A stretch of 64,000 bases of DNA, taken from contig NZ_WHJH01000015.1 of assembly GCF_011682145.1 (NCBI RefSeq), positions 62,001 through 126,000 of the forward strand. Reading direction: 5' to 3'. Below, piece after piece: positions 26,870 through 35,830 of this stretch (position 1 is its first letter; every line of letters begins with the position of its first letter). The position numbers and the translations under genes were made by a program. Below the pieces are notes generated by a model. That model was not told the origin of the DNA, did no database searches, and saw only the letters and a list, made by a program, of their open reading frames with translations. The DNA comes from Massilia mucilaginosa (GTDB lineage Bacteria > Pseudomonadota > Gammaproteobacteria > Burkholderiales > Burkholderiaceae_D).

Positions 26870-26914
26870 ATTTGCCGTGTCTCCGTTTTCCACCACAGCC
26901 AAGAAAGAAGCACC

Positions 26915-27637
26915 ATGAAGATCGCCATTGTCGCAGCCGCCCTGTTGTCGTTCTCCGCCCACGGCGCGACCGAGTTCAGTACCAACGCCGCCCTCACCAG
27001 CGACTACCGCTATCGCGGCATCTCGCAAACCCGCCTCCAGCCGGCCGTGCAGGGCGGCGCCGACCTGGTGCACAAGCCATCCGGCTGGTACGCCGGCGTG
27101 TGGGCCTCGGCCATCAAGTGGACCGGCGACGCCGGCGGCGACGGCAAGGTCGAACTCGACGTCTACGCCGGCCAGCGCGGCGCGCTGGCGGGCGGCATCG
27201 GCTACGACGCCGGCGTGCTGACCTACGCCTACCCATCCAACCGGCTCGGCCACGTGGCGGGCTTCGCCAACGCCAACACCACCGAGGTCTATGGCCAGCT
27301 GTCGTACGGCGTGGCCTTGCTCAAGTATTCGCACGCGCTGACCAATCTGTTCGGCTACGTCGACAGCAAACACAGCGGCTATCTCGACCTGGCCGCCAAT
27401 CCGGATCTGGGCAACGGCTTCGTGCTCAACCTGCACGCCGGGCGCCAGCGCGTGGCGGGCAACGGCGCCGCCAGCTACACCGACGTCAAGATCGGCGTGA
27501 CGCGCGACGTCGGCGGGGCGAGCGTGGCGCTGGCCGCCATCGGCACCAATGCCGGCAAGGCCGCCTACGCCTCGCCCGCCAACGGCAAGTTCCTCGGCAA
27601 GACGGCCTTGCAACTGACCGTCAGCAAGACGTTCTAA
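26915..27637 (+). CDS. TorF-family putative porin
   Basis: The 240-residue precursor has a signal peptide ending near AHGAT (residue 18). The mature part begins EFSTNAALTSDYRYRGISQT, the hallmark of the TorF/Gcw_chp outer-membrane barrel family. Alternating hydrophobic strands end in an aromatic C-terminal strand (VSKTF), as expected for BAM recognition. Family members are predicted small porins of mostly unknown substrate. It lies just upstream of kdp and shares a spaced promoter element with it, so it may be co-induced at low potassium and aid cation entry. That link is an inference from the promoters. Confidence 0.88.
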   Translation: MKIAIVAAALLSFSAHGATEFSTNAALTSDYRYRGISQTRLQPAVQGGADLVHKPSGWYAGVWASAIKWTGDAGGDGKVELDVYAGQRGALAGGIGYDAGVLTYAYPSNRLGHVAGFANANTTEVYGQLSYGVALLKYSHALTNLFGYVDSKHSGYLDLAANPDLGNGFVLNLHAGRQRVAGNGAASYTDVKIGVTRDVGGASVALAAIGTNAGKAAYASPANGKFLGKTALQLTVSKTF

Positions 27638-27656
27638 GGGCGGCGTTTACGCTTTG

Positions 27657-27708
27657 TTTACACCGGCGCGGCAACTCTTTACACCGTTTTTAGACGCTTG
27701 CCGATACG
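27657..27708 (+). promoter_or_regulatory. kdp promoter with KdpE-like repeats
   Basis: TTTACACCG occurs twice (27657-27665 and 27678-27686), 21 bp apart or two helical turns, and a T-run TTTTTA follows. This resembles the T-rich KdpE target of the Escherichia coli kdp promoter. Within it CAACTCTTTA (27672-27681) and GCCGATACG (27700-27708) repeat the porin promoter blocks at identical 18-nt spacing. Confidence 0.65.
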
Positions 27709-27744
27709 CTCATCAATAACAAAACCAATTCGTTCGAGGGTGAT

Positions 27745-27837
27745 ATGGACCTGATTTTCATCGGAGCGCTCCTGCTCTTTTTCGGCCTGGCCTGCGCTTT
27801 CGCAGCCGGCTGCGCCACCCTGGGGGACAAGACATAA
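27745..27837 (+). CDS. 30-residue membrane protein preceding kdpF
   Basis: The small ORF has a GAGGG ribosome site and encodes one hydrophobic segment with two cysteines ([19 protein letters not shown]) and a short charged end. Its TAA overlaps the kdpF ATG by one base (TAATG), indicating coupled translation in the kdp operon. Short membrane ORFs at this position are recalled from other kdp loci of beta- and gammaproteobacteria, but no function is known to me. It may assist assembly or stability of the KdpFABC complex. Confidence 0.65.
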   Translation: MDLIFIGALLLFFGLACAFAAGCATLGDKT

Positions 27838-27923
27838 TGGAACCCGTCTACATCGCCGGCCTGGTGGCCGCCGGCCTGCTGGCCTACCTGGTCCATGCGC
27901 TGCTCAACGCGGAGGACCTGTGA
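27837..27923 (+). CDS. kdpF: KdpF subunit of the potassium-transporting ATPase
   Basis: The 28-residue peptide is one membrane helix ([20 protein letters not shown]) ending AEDL, a pattern typical of KdpF, which stabilises the KdpABC complex. It is coupled on both sides: its start overlaps the preceding small ORF and its TGA shares a base with the kdpA ATG. Confidence 0.88.
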   Translation: MEPVYIAGLVAAGLLAYLVHALLNAEDL

Positions 27924-29704
27924 TGACCATGCAATCGATGGCGCTGCTGGGCGCCTTCCTGGTCGTGCTGCTGGCGCTGGCCTGGCCGCTTGGGCGTCTG
28001 CTGGCAAAGGTCGGCGAGGGCGGCGCCGTGCCCGGCCTGGGCTGGCTGGCACCCGTGGAGCGGCTGCTGTACCGCCTGGGCGGCGTGCTCCCGGAAACGG
28101 GAATGGGCTGGAAATCGTATGCCGTCGCGCTGCTGGTGTTTAACGGTCTCGGTGCGCTGTTCGTGTACGGCGTGCAGCGCCTGCAAGCGTACTTGCCGCT
28201 CAACCCGCAGGCGCTGGCCAATGTCAGCCCGGATTCCTCGTTCAACACCGCCGTCAGCTTCGTGGCCAACACCAACTGGCAAGGCTACGGCGGCGAGCAG
28301 ACCATGAGCTACCTCACGCAGATGGTCGCGCTGACCGGCCAGAACTTCTTTTCGGCCGCCACCGGCATCGCCGTCGCCTTTGCGCTGATCCGCGGCTTCA
28401 GTTCGCGTTCGGCCGCGTCGATCGGTAACTTCTGGGCCGACATCACCCGCTCGACCCTGTACGTGCTGCTGCCGCTGTCGCTGGTGTTCGCGGTGTTCCT
28501 GATGGGGCAGGGCGTGGTCCAGAACTTCGACAGCTACCAGGAGGTGCAGCTGATCGATCCGGTCGCGTATTCGGTCGCCACGCCAGGCGCCGATGGCCAG
28601 GCCGTGACCGAAGCCAAAGTCGCCACCACCCAGACCATCGCCATGGGGCCGGTCGCCTCGCAGGAAGCGATCAAGCTGATTGGCACCAATGGCGGCGGCT
28701 TCTTCAACGCCAACTCGGCCCACCCGTACGAAAACCCGAGCGCGCTGTCGAACTTTGCGCAGATGCTGGCGATCTTCCTCATTCCCGCCGCGCTGTGCTT
28801 CGCTTTCGGACGCATGGTCGGCGACCTGCGCCAGGGCTGGGCGGTGCTGGGGGCCATGAGCCTGATCTTCGTGCTCGCTACCAGCGTGGTGATGAACGCC
28901 GAACAAGCCGTGCATCCGCAACTGGCGGCGCTGGGCGTGGACCAGGGCGCGAGTACCTTGCAAGCCGGCGGCAATATGGAAGGCAAGGAAGCGCGCTTCG
29001 GCATCGCCGCCTCGTCCCTGTTCGCCGCCGTGACCACGGCCGCCTCGTGCGGCGCGGTCAACGCCATGCACGACTCGTTCACGCCCATCGGCGGCATGGT
29101 GCCGATGCTGCTCATGCAACTGGGCGAAGTGGTGTTCGGCGGGGTCGGTTCGGGCCTGTACGGGATGCTGGTGTTCGCCATCATGGCGGTCTTCATCGCC
29201 GGCCTGATGATCGGCCGCACGCCGGAATACCTGGGCAAGAAGATCCAGGCCTTTGAGATGAAAATGACCTCGATCGCCATTCTGGTCACCCCGCTGCTGG
29301 TCTTGAGCGGAACCGCGCTGGCGGTGATGCTGGACGTGGGCCGTGCGGGCGTCGCCAACCCGGGCGCGCATGGCTTCTCGGAGATTCTGTACGCCTTCAG
29401 TTCCGCCGCCAACAACAACGGCAGCGCCTTTGCGGGCTTGTCGGCCAATACGCCGTTCTACAACACCATGCTGGCCATCGCCATGTGGTTCGGACGCTTT
29501 GGCGTGATCGTGCCGGTGCTGGCGATTGCCGGCGCGCTGGCCGCCAAGCCGCGCCTGAAAGAGAACGCCGGCACCATGCCCACGCACGGCCCCATCTTCA
29601 TCGGCCTGCTGGTCGGGGTGGTGATGCTGGTCGGCGTGCTCAATTACGTCCCGGCGCTGGCGCTCGGTCCCGTCGTCGAGCATTTGCAGCTCTACACCAA
29701 ATAA
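27923..29704 (+). CDS. kdpA: KdpA, potassium-binding channel-like subunit
   Basis: The protein has 593 residues from the ATG at 27923; a GTG at 27920 overlaps the kdpF stop. It is a polytopic inner-membrane protein of the potassium-transporter superfamily, with four pore-like repeats. Signatures include [49 protein letters not shown] and [13 protein letters not shown], all typical KdpA selectivity-filter surroundings. Together with KdpB it makes the high-affinity ATP-driven potassium uptake system. The length matches the family. Confidence 0.96.
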   Translation: MTMQSMALLGAFLVVLLALAWPLGRLLAKVGEGGAVPGLGWLAPVERLLYRLGGVLPETGMGWKSYAVALLVFNGLGALFVYGVQRLQAYLPLNPQALANVSPDSSFNTAVSFVANTNWQGYGGEQTMSYLTQMVALTGQNFFSAATGIAVAFALIRGFSSRSAASIGNFWADITRSTLYVLLPLSLVFAVFLMGQGVVQNFDSYQEVQLIDPVAYSVATPGADGQAVTEAKVATTQTIAMGPVASQEAIKLIGTNGGGFFNANSAHPYENPSALSNFAQMLAIFLIPAALCFAFGRMVGDLRQGWAVLGAMSLIFVLATSVVMNAEQAVHPQLAALGVDQGASTLQAGGNMEGKEARFGIAASSLFAAVTTAASCGAVNAMHDSFTPIGGMVPMLLMQLGEVVFGGVGSGLYGMLVFAIMAVFIAGLMIGRTPEYLGKKIQAFEMKMTSIAILVTPLLVLSGTALAVMLDVGRAGVANPGAHGFSEILYAFSSAANNNGSAFAGLSANTPFYNTMLAIAMWFGRFGVIVPVLAIAGALAAKPRLKENAGTMPTHGPIFIGLLVGVVMLVGVLNYVPALALGPVVEHLQLYTK

Positions 29705-29720
29705 ACCCACATCGGAGCCC

Positions 29721-31823
29721 ATGATGTCGCAAGCAATCCCGCTGCCACCGGCAGCGACCACCCGCAAGACGCTCACCTTGTTCGACTCGGCGCTGATTGG
29801 CCCGGCCATCCTCGACGCCGTCATGAAGCTGGGACCGCGCACGCAACTGCGCAGCCCCGTCATGTTCGTCGTCTACGTCGGCAGCATCCTCACCACCTTG
29901 ATGTACTTCCAGGCCGTCGCCGGCAAGGGCGATGCCGACAGCGGCTTCATCCTGGCGATCGCCGTCTGGCTATGGTTCACCGTGCTGTTCGCGAACTTCG
30001 CCGAAGCGCTGGCCGAAGGGCGCAGCAAGGCGCAGGCCGCGTCCCTGCGCGGTCTCAAGCAGACCGTCAGCGCCAAGCAACTGGCCACGCCCAAATACGG
30101 CACCACCTGGCTGCCGGTCCCCGGCGCCGATCTGCGCAAGGGCAATACCATCCTGGTCGAAGCGGGCGACGTCATTCCCATCGACGGCGAAGTGATCGAA
30201 GGCGTGGCTTCGGTCGACGAAAGCGCCATCACGGGCGAATCGGCGCCGGTGATCCGCGAATCGGGCGGCGATTTTTCGGCCGTTACCGGCGGTACCCGCG
30301 TGCTGTCGGACTGGCTGGTGGTGCGCGTGTCGGTCAATCCCGGCGAGACCTTTTTGGACCGCATGATCTCCATGGTCGAAGGCGCCAAGCGCCAGAAAAC
30401 ACCCAACGAGATCGCGCTCACCATCCTGCTGGTGGCGCTGACCATCGTGTTTTTGGTCGTCACCGTGACCCTGCTGCCGTTTTCGCTGTTCGGCGTGGCG
30501 GCGGCCGGGGCGGGCAAACCGGTCAGCGTCACGGTGCTGATCGCGCTGCTGGTGTGCCTGATCCCGACCACCATCGGCGCGCTGCTGTCTTCCATCGGGG
30601 TGGCCGGCATGAGCCGCATGATGGGTGCGAACGTCATCGCCACCTCGGGCCGCGCGGTGGAAGCGGCCGGCGACGTCGACGTGCTGCTGCTGGACAAAAC
30701 CGGCACCATCACGCTCGGCAACCGCCAGGCCGCCGGCTTCTTCCCGGCGCCGGGCGTCGCCGAGCAGGAACTGGCCGACGTGGCGCAACTGGCCTCCCTG
30801 GCCGACGAAACCCCGGAAGGGCGTTCCATCGTGGTGCTGGCCAAGCAGCGCTTCAACATCCGCGAGCGCGACATGGCCAGCCTGCAGGCCAGCTTCATCC
30901 CGTTCAGCGCCAACACGCGCATGAGCGGGGTCGATATCGGCGCGCGCCAGGTGCGCAAGGGCGCGGCCGATTCGGTGAAAAAGCATGTGGAGGCGCTCGG
31001 CCTGCCGTATCCGCCCGAGATGGCGCGCACCGTCGACGATGTGTCGCGCCGCGGCAGCACGCCGCTGGTGGTGGTCGACGACGGCCGCGTGATGGGCGTG
31101 GTTGAGTTGAAGGATATCGTCAAGGGCGGCATCCGCGAGCGCTTTGCGGAACTGCGCCGCATGGGCATCAAGACCGTCATGATCACCGGCGACAACAAGC
31201 TGACCGCCGCCGCGATCGCCGCCGAAGCGGGGGTGGACGACTTCCTGGCCGAGGCCACGCCCGAAGACAAGCTCAAACTGATTCGCAGCTACCAGGCCGA
31301 GGGCCGGCTGGTGGCGATGACCGGCGACGGCACCAACGACGCGCCGGCGCTGGCCCAGGCCGATGTGGCGGTGGCCATGAACTCGGGCACCCAGGCCGCC
31401 AAGGAAGCGGGCAACATGGTCGACCTGGATTCGAATCCGACCAAGCTGCTGGAGATTGTCGAAATCGGCAAGCAGATGCTGATGACGCGCGGCTCGCTCA
31501 CCACGTTCTCCATCGCGAACGACATCGCCAAGTATTTCGCGATCATTCCGGCGGCCTTTGTGGGCACCTATCCGCAGCTCAAAAGCCTGGACGTGATGCG
31601 CTTGACCAGCCCCGATTCGGCCATCATGTCGGCGGTGATCTTCAATGCCCTGATTATCGTGGTGCTCATTCCGCTGGCGCTCAAGGGCGTGCGTTACCGG
31701 GCCATTGGCGCGGCGGCCCTGCTGCGCCGGAACATCCTCATTTACGGTGTGGGCGGCATTGTGCTGCCGTTCATCGGCATCAAGCTGATCGACATGCTGC
31801 TGTCGGCGCTTCACCTGGTCTAG
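29721..31823 (+). CDS. kdpB: KdpB, catalytic P-type ATPase subunit
   Basis: This 700-residue inner-membrane protein carries D325 in DKTGT as the phosphorylation site, TGESAPV in the actuator domain and [20 protein letters not shown] in the hinge, matching class IA P-type ATPases. It hydrolyses ATP to drive potassium through KdpA. A second ATG directly follows the first, and GGAG precedes them. It begins 16 nt after kdpA. Confidence 0.96.
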   Translation: MMSQAIPLPPAATTRKTLTLFDSALIGPAILDAVMKLGPRTQLRSPVMFVVYVGSILTTLMYFQAVAGKGDADSGFILAIAVWLWFTVLFANFAEALAEGRSKAQAASLRGLKQTVSAKQLATPKYGTTWLPVPGADLRKGNTILVEAGDVIPIDGEVIEGVASVDESAITGESAPVIRESGGDFSAVTGGTRVLSDWLVVRVSVNPGETFLDRMISMVEGAKRQKTPNEIALTILLVALTIVFLVVTVTLLPFSLFGVAAAGAGKPVSVTVLIALLVCLIPTTIGALLSSIGVAGMSRMMGANVIATSGRAVEAAGDVDVLLLDKTGTITLGNRQAAGFFPAPGVAEQELADVAQLASLADETPEGRSIVVLAKQRFNIRERDMASLQASFIPFSANTRMSGVDIGARQVRKGAADSVKKHVEALGLPYPPEMARTVDDVSRRGSTPLVVVDDGRVMGVVELKDIVKGGIRERFAELRRMGIKTVMITGDNKLTAAAIAAEAGVDDFLAEATPEDKLKLIRSYQAEGRLVAMTGDGTNDAPALAQADVAVAMNSGTQAAKEAGNMVDLDSNPTKLLEIVEIGKQMLMTRGSLTTFSIANDIAKYFAIIPAAFVGTYPQLKSLDVMRLTSPDSAIMSAVIFNALIIVVLIPLALKGVRYRAIGAAALLRRNILIYGVGGIVLPFIGIKLIDMLLSALHLV

Positions 31824-31836
31824 AAAGGACACCTTC

Positions 31837-32415
31837 ATGCAAACCACTTTTCGCCCCGCCATCATGCTGTTCGGCGCACTGACCCTGGCCGTGGGCGTAC
31901 TCTATCCGCTGGCGGTGACCGGGATCGGGTACGTCGCCTTTCCGGACCAGGTGCGCGGCAGCCTGGTGACGAGTGAGGGCAAGACGGTCGGTTCACGCCT
32001 GATCGGGCAGTCGTTTTCATCGCCCGGGTATTTTTGGGGCCGGCCGTCGGCGACCGGGCCGATGGCCAACAATGCCGCTGGCAGTTCGGGCTCGAACCAG
32101 GGGCCGCTCAATCCGGCGCTGGTGGAGGCGGTCAAGGGCAGGGTGGCCGCGCTGCGGGCGCTAGACCCGGGCAACACGGCCCTGGTGCCGGTGGACCTGG
32201 TAACGGCATCGGCCAGCGGACTCGATCCTGAGATCAGCCTGGCGGCGGCGCAGTATCAGGCGGGCCGGGTGGCGAGCGCGCGCAAGATACCGCGCGAGCG
32301 GGTCGAGTCGATCATCAAGGAGAAGGCGATCGTGCCGATGCTGGGCGTATTCGGCGAGGCGCGCGTCAATGTGCTGGCGCTGAACCTGGCGCTCGATGCG
32401 GCGTATACTCGGTAA
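31837..32415 (+). CDS. kdpC: KdpC subunit
   Basis: This 192-residue protein has one N-terminal membrane helix and a periplasmic domain with the family signatures GSRLIGQSF, YFWGRPSAT and SGLDPEISLAAA, ending RVNVLALNLALD. KdpC is an essential accessory subunit that helps ATP binding by KdpB. It begins 13 nt after kdpB and precedes kdpD by 20 nt. A good ribosome site (AGAAAGGA) is present. Confidence 0.95.
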   Translation: MQTTFRPAIMLFGALTLAVGVLYPLAVTGIGYVAFPDQVRGSLVTSEGKTVGSRLIGQSFSSPGYFWGRPSATGPMANNAAGSSGSNQGPLNPALVEAVKGRVAALRALDPGNTALVPVDLVTASASGLDPEISLAAAQYQAGRVASARKIPRERVESIIKEKAIVPMLGVFGEARVNVLALNLALDAAYTR

Positions 32416-32435
32416 AGTGTGTAACCAAGGCGGCC

Positions 32436-35138
32436 ATGTCCCCAACTGATCCCCAACGCCCCGACCCCGACGTCCTGCTGGCCCAGGTCCGGACCGAGGA
32501 ACGCAAGGCGGCGCGCGGCAAGCTGCGCATCTACTTCGGCGCCTCGGCCGGCGTCGGCAAAACCTGCGCCATGCTGGCCGCCGCCCGCAAGCTGCGCGCC
32601 GATGGCCTCGAGGTGCTGGTCGGCGTGCTCGAAACCCACGGCCGCGCCGACACAGCCGCCCTGCTCGACGGCCTTCCCCGCCTCGCACAGAGCACCTTGT
32701 CCCATCGCGGCAAGACGCTGCACGAGTTCGACCTCGATGCCGCCCTGGCCGCCGCCCCGGCGCTGATCCTGGTCGACGAACTGGCCCACTCCAACGCCCC
32801 CGGCTCGCGCCACCCCAAGCGCTGGCAGGATGTGGAGGAGCTGCTGGCGGCCGGCATCGACGTGTTCAGCACCGTCAACGTGCAGCACCTGGACAGCCTG
32901 AACGACGTGGTCGGCGGCATCACCGGGGTGCGCGTGGCCGAAACCGTGCCCGACACCGTGTTCGACAACGCCGACGAAGTGGTGCTGGTCGACCTGCCGG
33001 CCGACGAACTGCTGGCGCGCCTGCGCAGCGGCAAGGTGTATCAGCCGGAACAGGCCGAACGCGCCTCGAAAAACTTCTTCCGCAAAGGGAACCTGATCGC
33101 CCTGCGCGAGCTGGCCCTGCGCCGCACCGCCGACCGCGTCGAGGACGACGTGCGCGCCTACCGCATCGAAAAGTCCATCGACACGGTCTGGAAGACCGGC
33201 GGCGCGCTGCTGGCCTGCGTGGGGCCGCGCGCGGACGCCGAGCATGTGGTGCGCAGCACCGCGCGCCTGGCCGGCCAGCTGGGCGCCGACTGGCACGCCG
33301 TGTACGTCGAAACGCCGGCCCTGCAGCGCAAGCCGCCGGCGCAGCGCGAACTGATCCTGAAAACGCTGCGCCTGGCGCAGGAACTGGGCGCCGGCACGGC
33401 GGTGCTGGCGGGGCGCGACGTCGCCGCCACCATCGTCGACTATGCGCGCGAGCACAATGTGTCGAAGCTGGTGCTGGCGCGCGCGCAGCCGTCCTGGCCG
33501 TGGCGCCGTTCGCACCACGCCCGCATCGCCGGCGCCGCGCCGGACATCGACCTGATCGAAGTCGGCGCCGGCAAGCCGCGCCCGGCCGCCACGGCGCCGG
33601 AAACCAACACCGTCACCCTCGCCCTCGACAGCGGCAAACGGCGCGCCGCGGCCTACGCCTGGTCGGGCGCGGCCAGCCTGGCCGCCGCGCTGCTGCTCTC
33701 GCCCCTGGTCGGCTACGTCGACCTGGCCAACATCGCCATGCTGTTCCTGCTGGTGGTGCTGCTGGTGGCGGTGCGCTTCGGACGCGGACCGTCGGTGCTG
33801 TGCACCTGCCTGTGCGTCGCCTTCTTCGACTTTTTCTTCGTCACGCCGCGCTTCACGTTCAACGTCTCGGACCTGGAATACCTGATCACCTTCGGCGTGA
33901 TGCTGGCGGTGGGCCTGATCACCGGCCACCTGACGGCCGGCCTGCGCTTCCAGGCGCGCGTGGCGGCGCACCGCGAGCGCCGTTCGCGCGCGCTGTACGA
34001 ATTCGCGCGCGAGCTCTCCGGCGCGCTCCAGACCGAACAGATCGTCGACACCACCAAGGACGCCATCGCCCGCACCTTCCGCGCGTCCGCCACCCTGCTG
34101 GTGCCCGATGCCGATGGACGCCTGCAAGCTCCGCCAGGCGCCAGCGCCGACCTGGGCGTGGCCCAGTGGGCCTTCGACCATGCGCAGAGCGCGGGCCTGG
34201 GCACCGGCACCTTGCCGGCCAGCCCCCTGTTCTACCTGCCGCTGGTGGCCCCCATGCGCACGCGCGGGGTGCTGGCCATCGCCCCCGAGCGGCAGCGCTC
34301 GATACTCATACCCGAGCAGCGCCAGCAGCTCGACACCTTCGCCGCGCTGGCCGCCATCGCGCTCGAACGGGTGCACTACATCGAGGTGGCGCAGGACGCG
34401 CTGGTGAACATGGAATCGGAGCGCCTGCGCAATTCGCTGCTGGCGGCGCTCTCGCACGACCTGCGCACGCCATTGACCCTGCTGGTCGGACTGTCGGAAG
34501 CGCTGGCCTCGTCCACCCCCGCGCTGGCCGCGCCGCAGCGCGAGATGGCCGCCATCCTGCACGAGGAAGCGCTGCGCATGAGCGCCCTGGTGGCCAACCT
34601 GCTGGAGATGGCGCGCATCCAGAGCGGCCAGATCACCTTCAACATGCAGTGGCAGCCGCTCGAAGAAGTGGTCGGCAGCGCCTTGCGCGCCTGCGCCGCG
34701 CCGCTGCGCGCGCACAGCGTGCGCACCGAACTGGCGCCCGGCCTGCCGCTGGTGCGCTTCGACGCGGTGCTGATCGAACGGGTCTTGTACAACCTGCTGG
34801 AGAACGCGGCCAAGTACACGCCGCCCGGTTCGGCCATCGTGATCGGCGGCGCGCGCCATGGCGCCTGGCTGCAAATGAGCGTCTGCGATGACGGTCCGGG
34901 CTTCCCGCCAGGCCGCGCCGAGACCCTGTTCGAGAAGTTCGCGCGCGGCGAGCGCGAGTCGGCCAAACCGGGCGTCGGCCTGGGCCTGGCGATCTGCCGC
35001 GCGATCATCGAGGCACATGGCGGTAAAATCGAGGCTGGCGCGTCGCCCACCGGCGGCGCGGCCCTTGTAATGACATTGCCGCTCGGGACCCCACCGCCCG
35101 GCCCCGAACCAGAAAGCCCCGACTTGCCCGATGACTGA
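32436..35138 (+). CDS. kdpD: KdpD sensor histidine kinase
   Basis: The 900-residue protein has the KdpD N-terminal domain with Walker A GASAGVGKT (35-43) and the DELAHSNAPGSRHPKRWQ stretch. A universal-stress-like domain (about 250-370), four membrane helices (about 405-510), a GAF-like domain and a kinase core with H674 in LSHDLRTP complete it. The ATP-binding boxes are NLLENAAKYTP and GVGLGLAI. KdpD senses potassium limitation and phosphorylates KdpE. It overlaps kdpE by 8 nt. Its inclusion directly behind kdpC makes the whole locus one operon. Confidence 0.95.
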   Translation: MSPTDPQRPDPDVLLAQVRTEERKAARGKLRIYFGASAGVGKTCAMLAAARKLRADGLEVLVGVLETHGRADTAALLDGLPRLAQSTLSHRGKTLHEFDLDAALAAAPALILVDELAHSNAPGSRHPKRWQDVEELLAAGIDVFSTVNVQHLDSLNDVVGGITGVRVAETVPDTVFDNADEVVLVDLPADELLARLRSGKVYQPEQAERASKNFFRKGNLIALRELALRRTADRVEDDVRAYRIEKSIDTVWKTGGALLACVGPRADAEHVVRSTARLAGQLGADWHAVYVETPALQRKPPAQRELILKTLRLAQELGAGTAVLAGRDVAATIVDYAREHNVSKLVLARAQPSWPWRRSHHARIAGAAPDIDLIEVGAGKPRPAATAPETNTVTLALDSGKRRAAAYAWSGAASLAAALLLSPLVGYVDLANIAMLFLLVVLLVAVRFGRGPSVLCTCLCVAFFDFFFVTPRFTFNVSDLEYLITFGVMLAVGLITGHLTAGLRFQARVAAHRERRSRALYEFARELSGALQTEQIVDTTKDAIARTFRASATLLVPDADGRLQAPPGASADLGVAQWAFDHAQSAGLGTGTLPASPLFYLPLVAPMRTRGVLAIAPERQRSILIPEQRQQLDTFAALAAIALERVHYIEVAQDALVNMESERLRNSLLAALSHDLRTPLTLLVGLSEALASSTPALAAPQREMAAILHEEALRMSALVANLLEMARIQSGQITFNMQWQPLEEVVGSALRACAAPLRAHSVRTELAPGLPLVRFDAVLIERVLYNLLENAAKYTPPGSAIVIGGARHGAWLQMSVCDDGPGFPPGRAETLFEKFARGERESAKPGVGLGLAICRAIIEAHGGKIEAGASPTGGAALVMTLPLGTPPPGPEPESPDLPDD

Positions 35139-35829
35139 TCCCGCCCCCACCGCCCTGCTGGTCGAAGACGAGCCGCAGATTCGCCGCTTTGTGCGCGCCG
35201 CGCTCGAAGACGAGGGCTGGGTGGTGTTCGAGGCGGCCACCATGCAGCGCGGCCTGATCGACGCCGGCACCCGCACGCCCGACCTGGTGGTGCTCGACCT
35301 CGGCCTGCCCGACGGCGACGGCATCGCCTTCATCGCCGACCTGCGCACCTGGTCGTCGGTGCCGGTGATCGTGCTGTCGGCGCGGGTGGGCGAGGCCGAC
35401 AAGATCCGCGCGCTCGACGCCGGCGCCGACGACTACCTGACCAAGCCGTTCGGCGTGGGCGAGCTGCAGGCGCGCGTGCGCGCCACCTTGCGCCGCCAGC
35501 GCAAGAGCGGCGCCGCTCCCGCCGCGCTGGTGCGCTTCGGCGACGTCAGCGTGGACTTGCAGGCGCGCCGCATCACCCGCGCCGGCCAGCACGTGCACCT
35601 GACCCCGACCGAGTTCCGCCTGCTGTCGGTGATCGTCGCCAATGCGGGGCGGGTGGTCACCAATCCGCAGCTGCTGCGCGAGGTGTGGGGGCCGTCGCAC
35701 GCCGAAGATGGCCACTACCTGCGCATCTACATGGGCCACCTGCGCCACAAGCTCGAAGACGATCCGGCGCAGCCGCGCTACCTGCTGACCGAAACCGGCG
35801 TCGGCTACCGCCTGCTGGCGCAGGACTGA
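35131..35829 (+). CDS. kdpE: KdpE response regulator
   Basis: The 232-residue OmpR/PhoB-type regulator has the acidic pair E12/D13, phosphoacceptor D56 in VVLDLGLP, the TKPFG lysine and a C-terminal winged helix (LTPTEFRLLSVIV ... GVGYRLL). It activates kdp transcription and should bind the T-rich repeats at 27657-27708, probably also the similar element before the porin gene. It is co-translated with kdpD and is followed after one base by the degenerate AAA+ regulator. Confidence 0.95.
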   Translation: MTDPAPTALLVEDEPQIRRFVRAALEDEGWVVFEAATMQRGLIDAGTRTPDLVVLDLGLPDGDGIAFIADLRTWSSVPVIVLSARVGEADKIRALDAGADDYLTKPFGVGELQARVRATLRRQRKSGAAPAALVRFGDVSVDLQARRITRAGQHVHLTPTEFRLLSVIVANAGRVVTNPQLLREVWGPSHAEDGHYLRIYMGHLRHKLEDDPAQPRYLLTETGVGYRLLAQD

Positions 35830-35830
35830 C

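Noticed and set aside
32256-35402. 1048-codon minus-strand frame opposite kdpD
   Set aside because: Antisense shadow of a complete KdpD.
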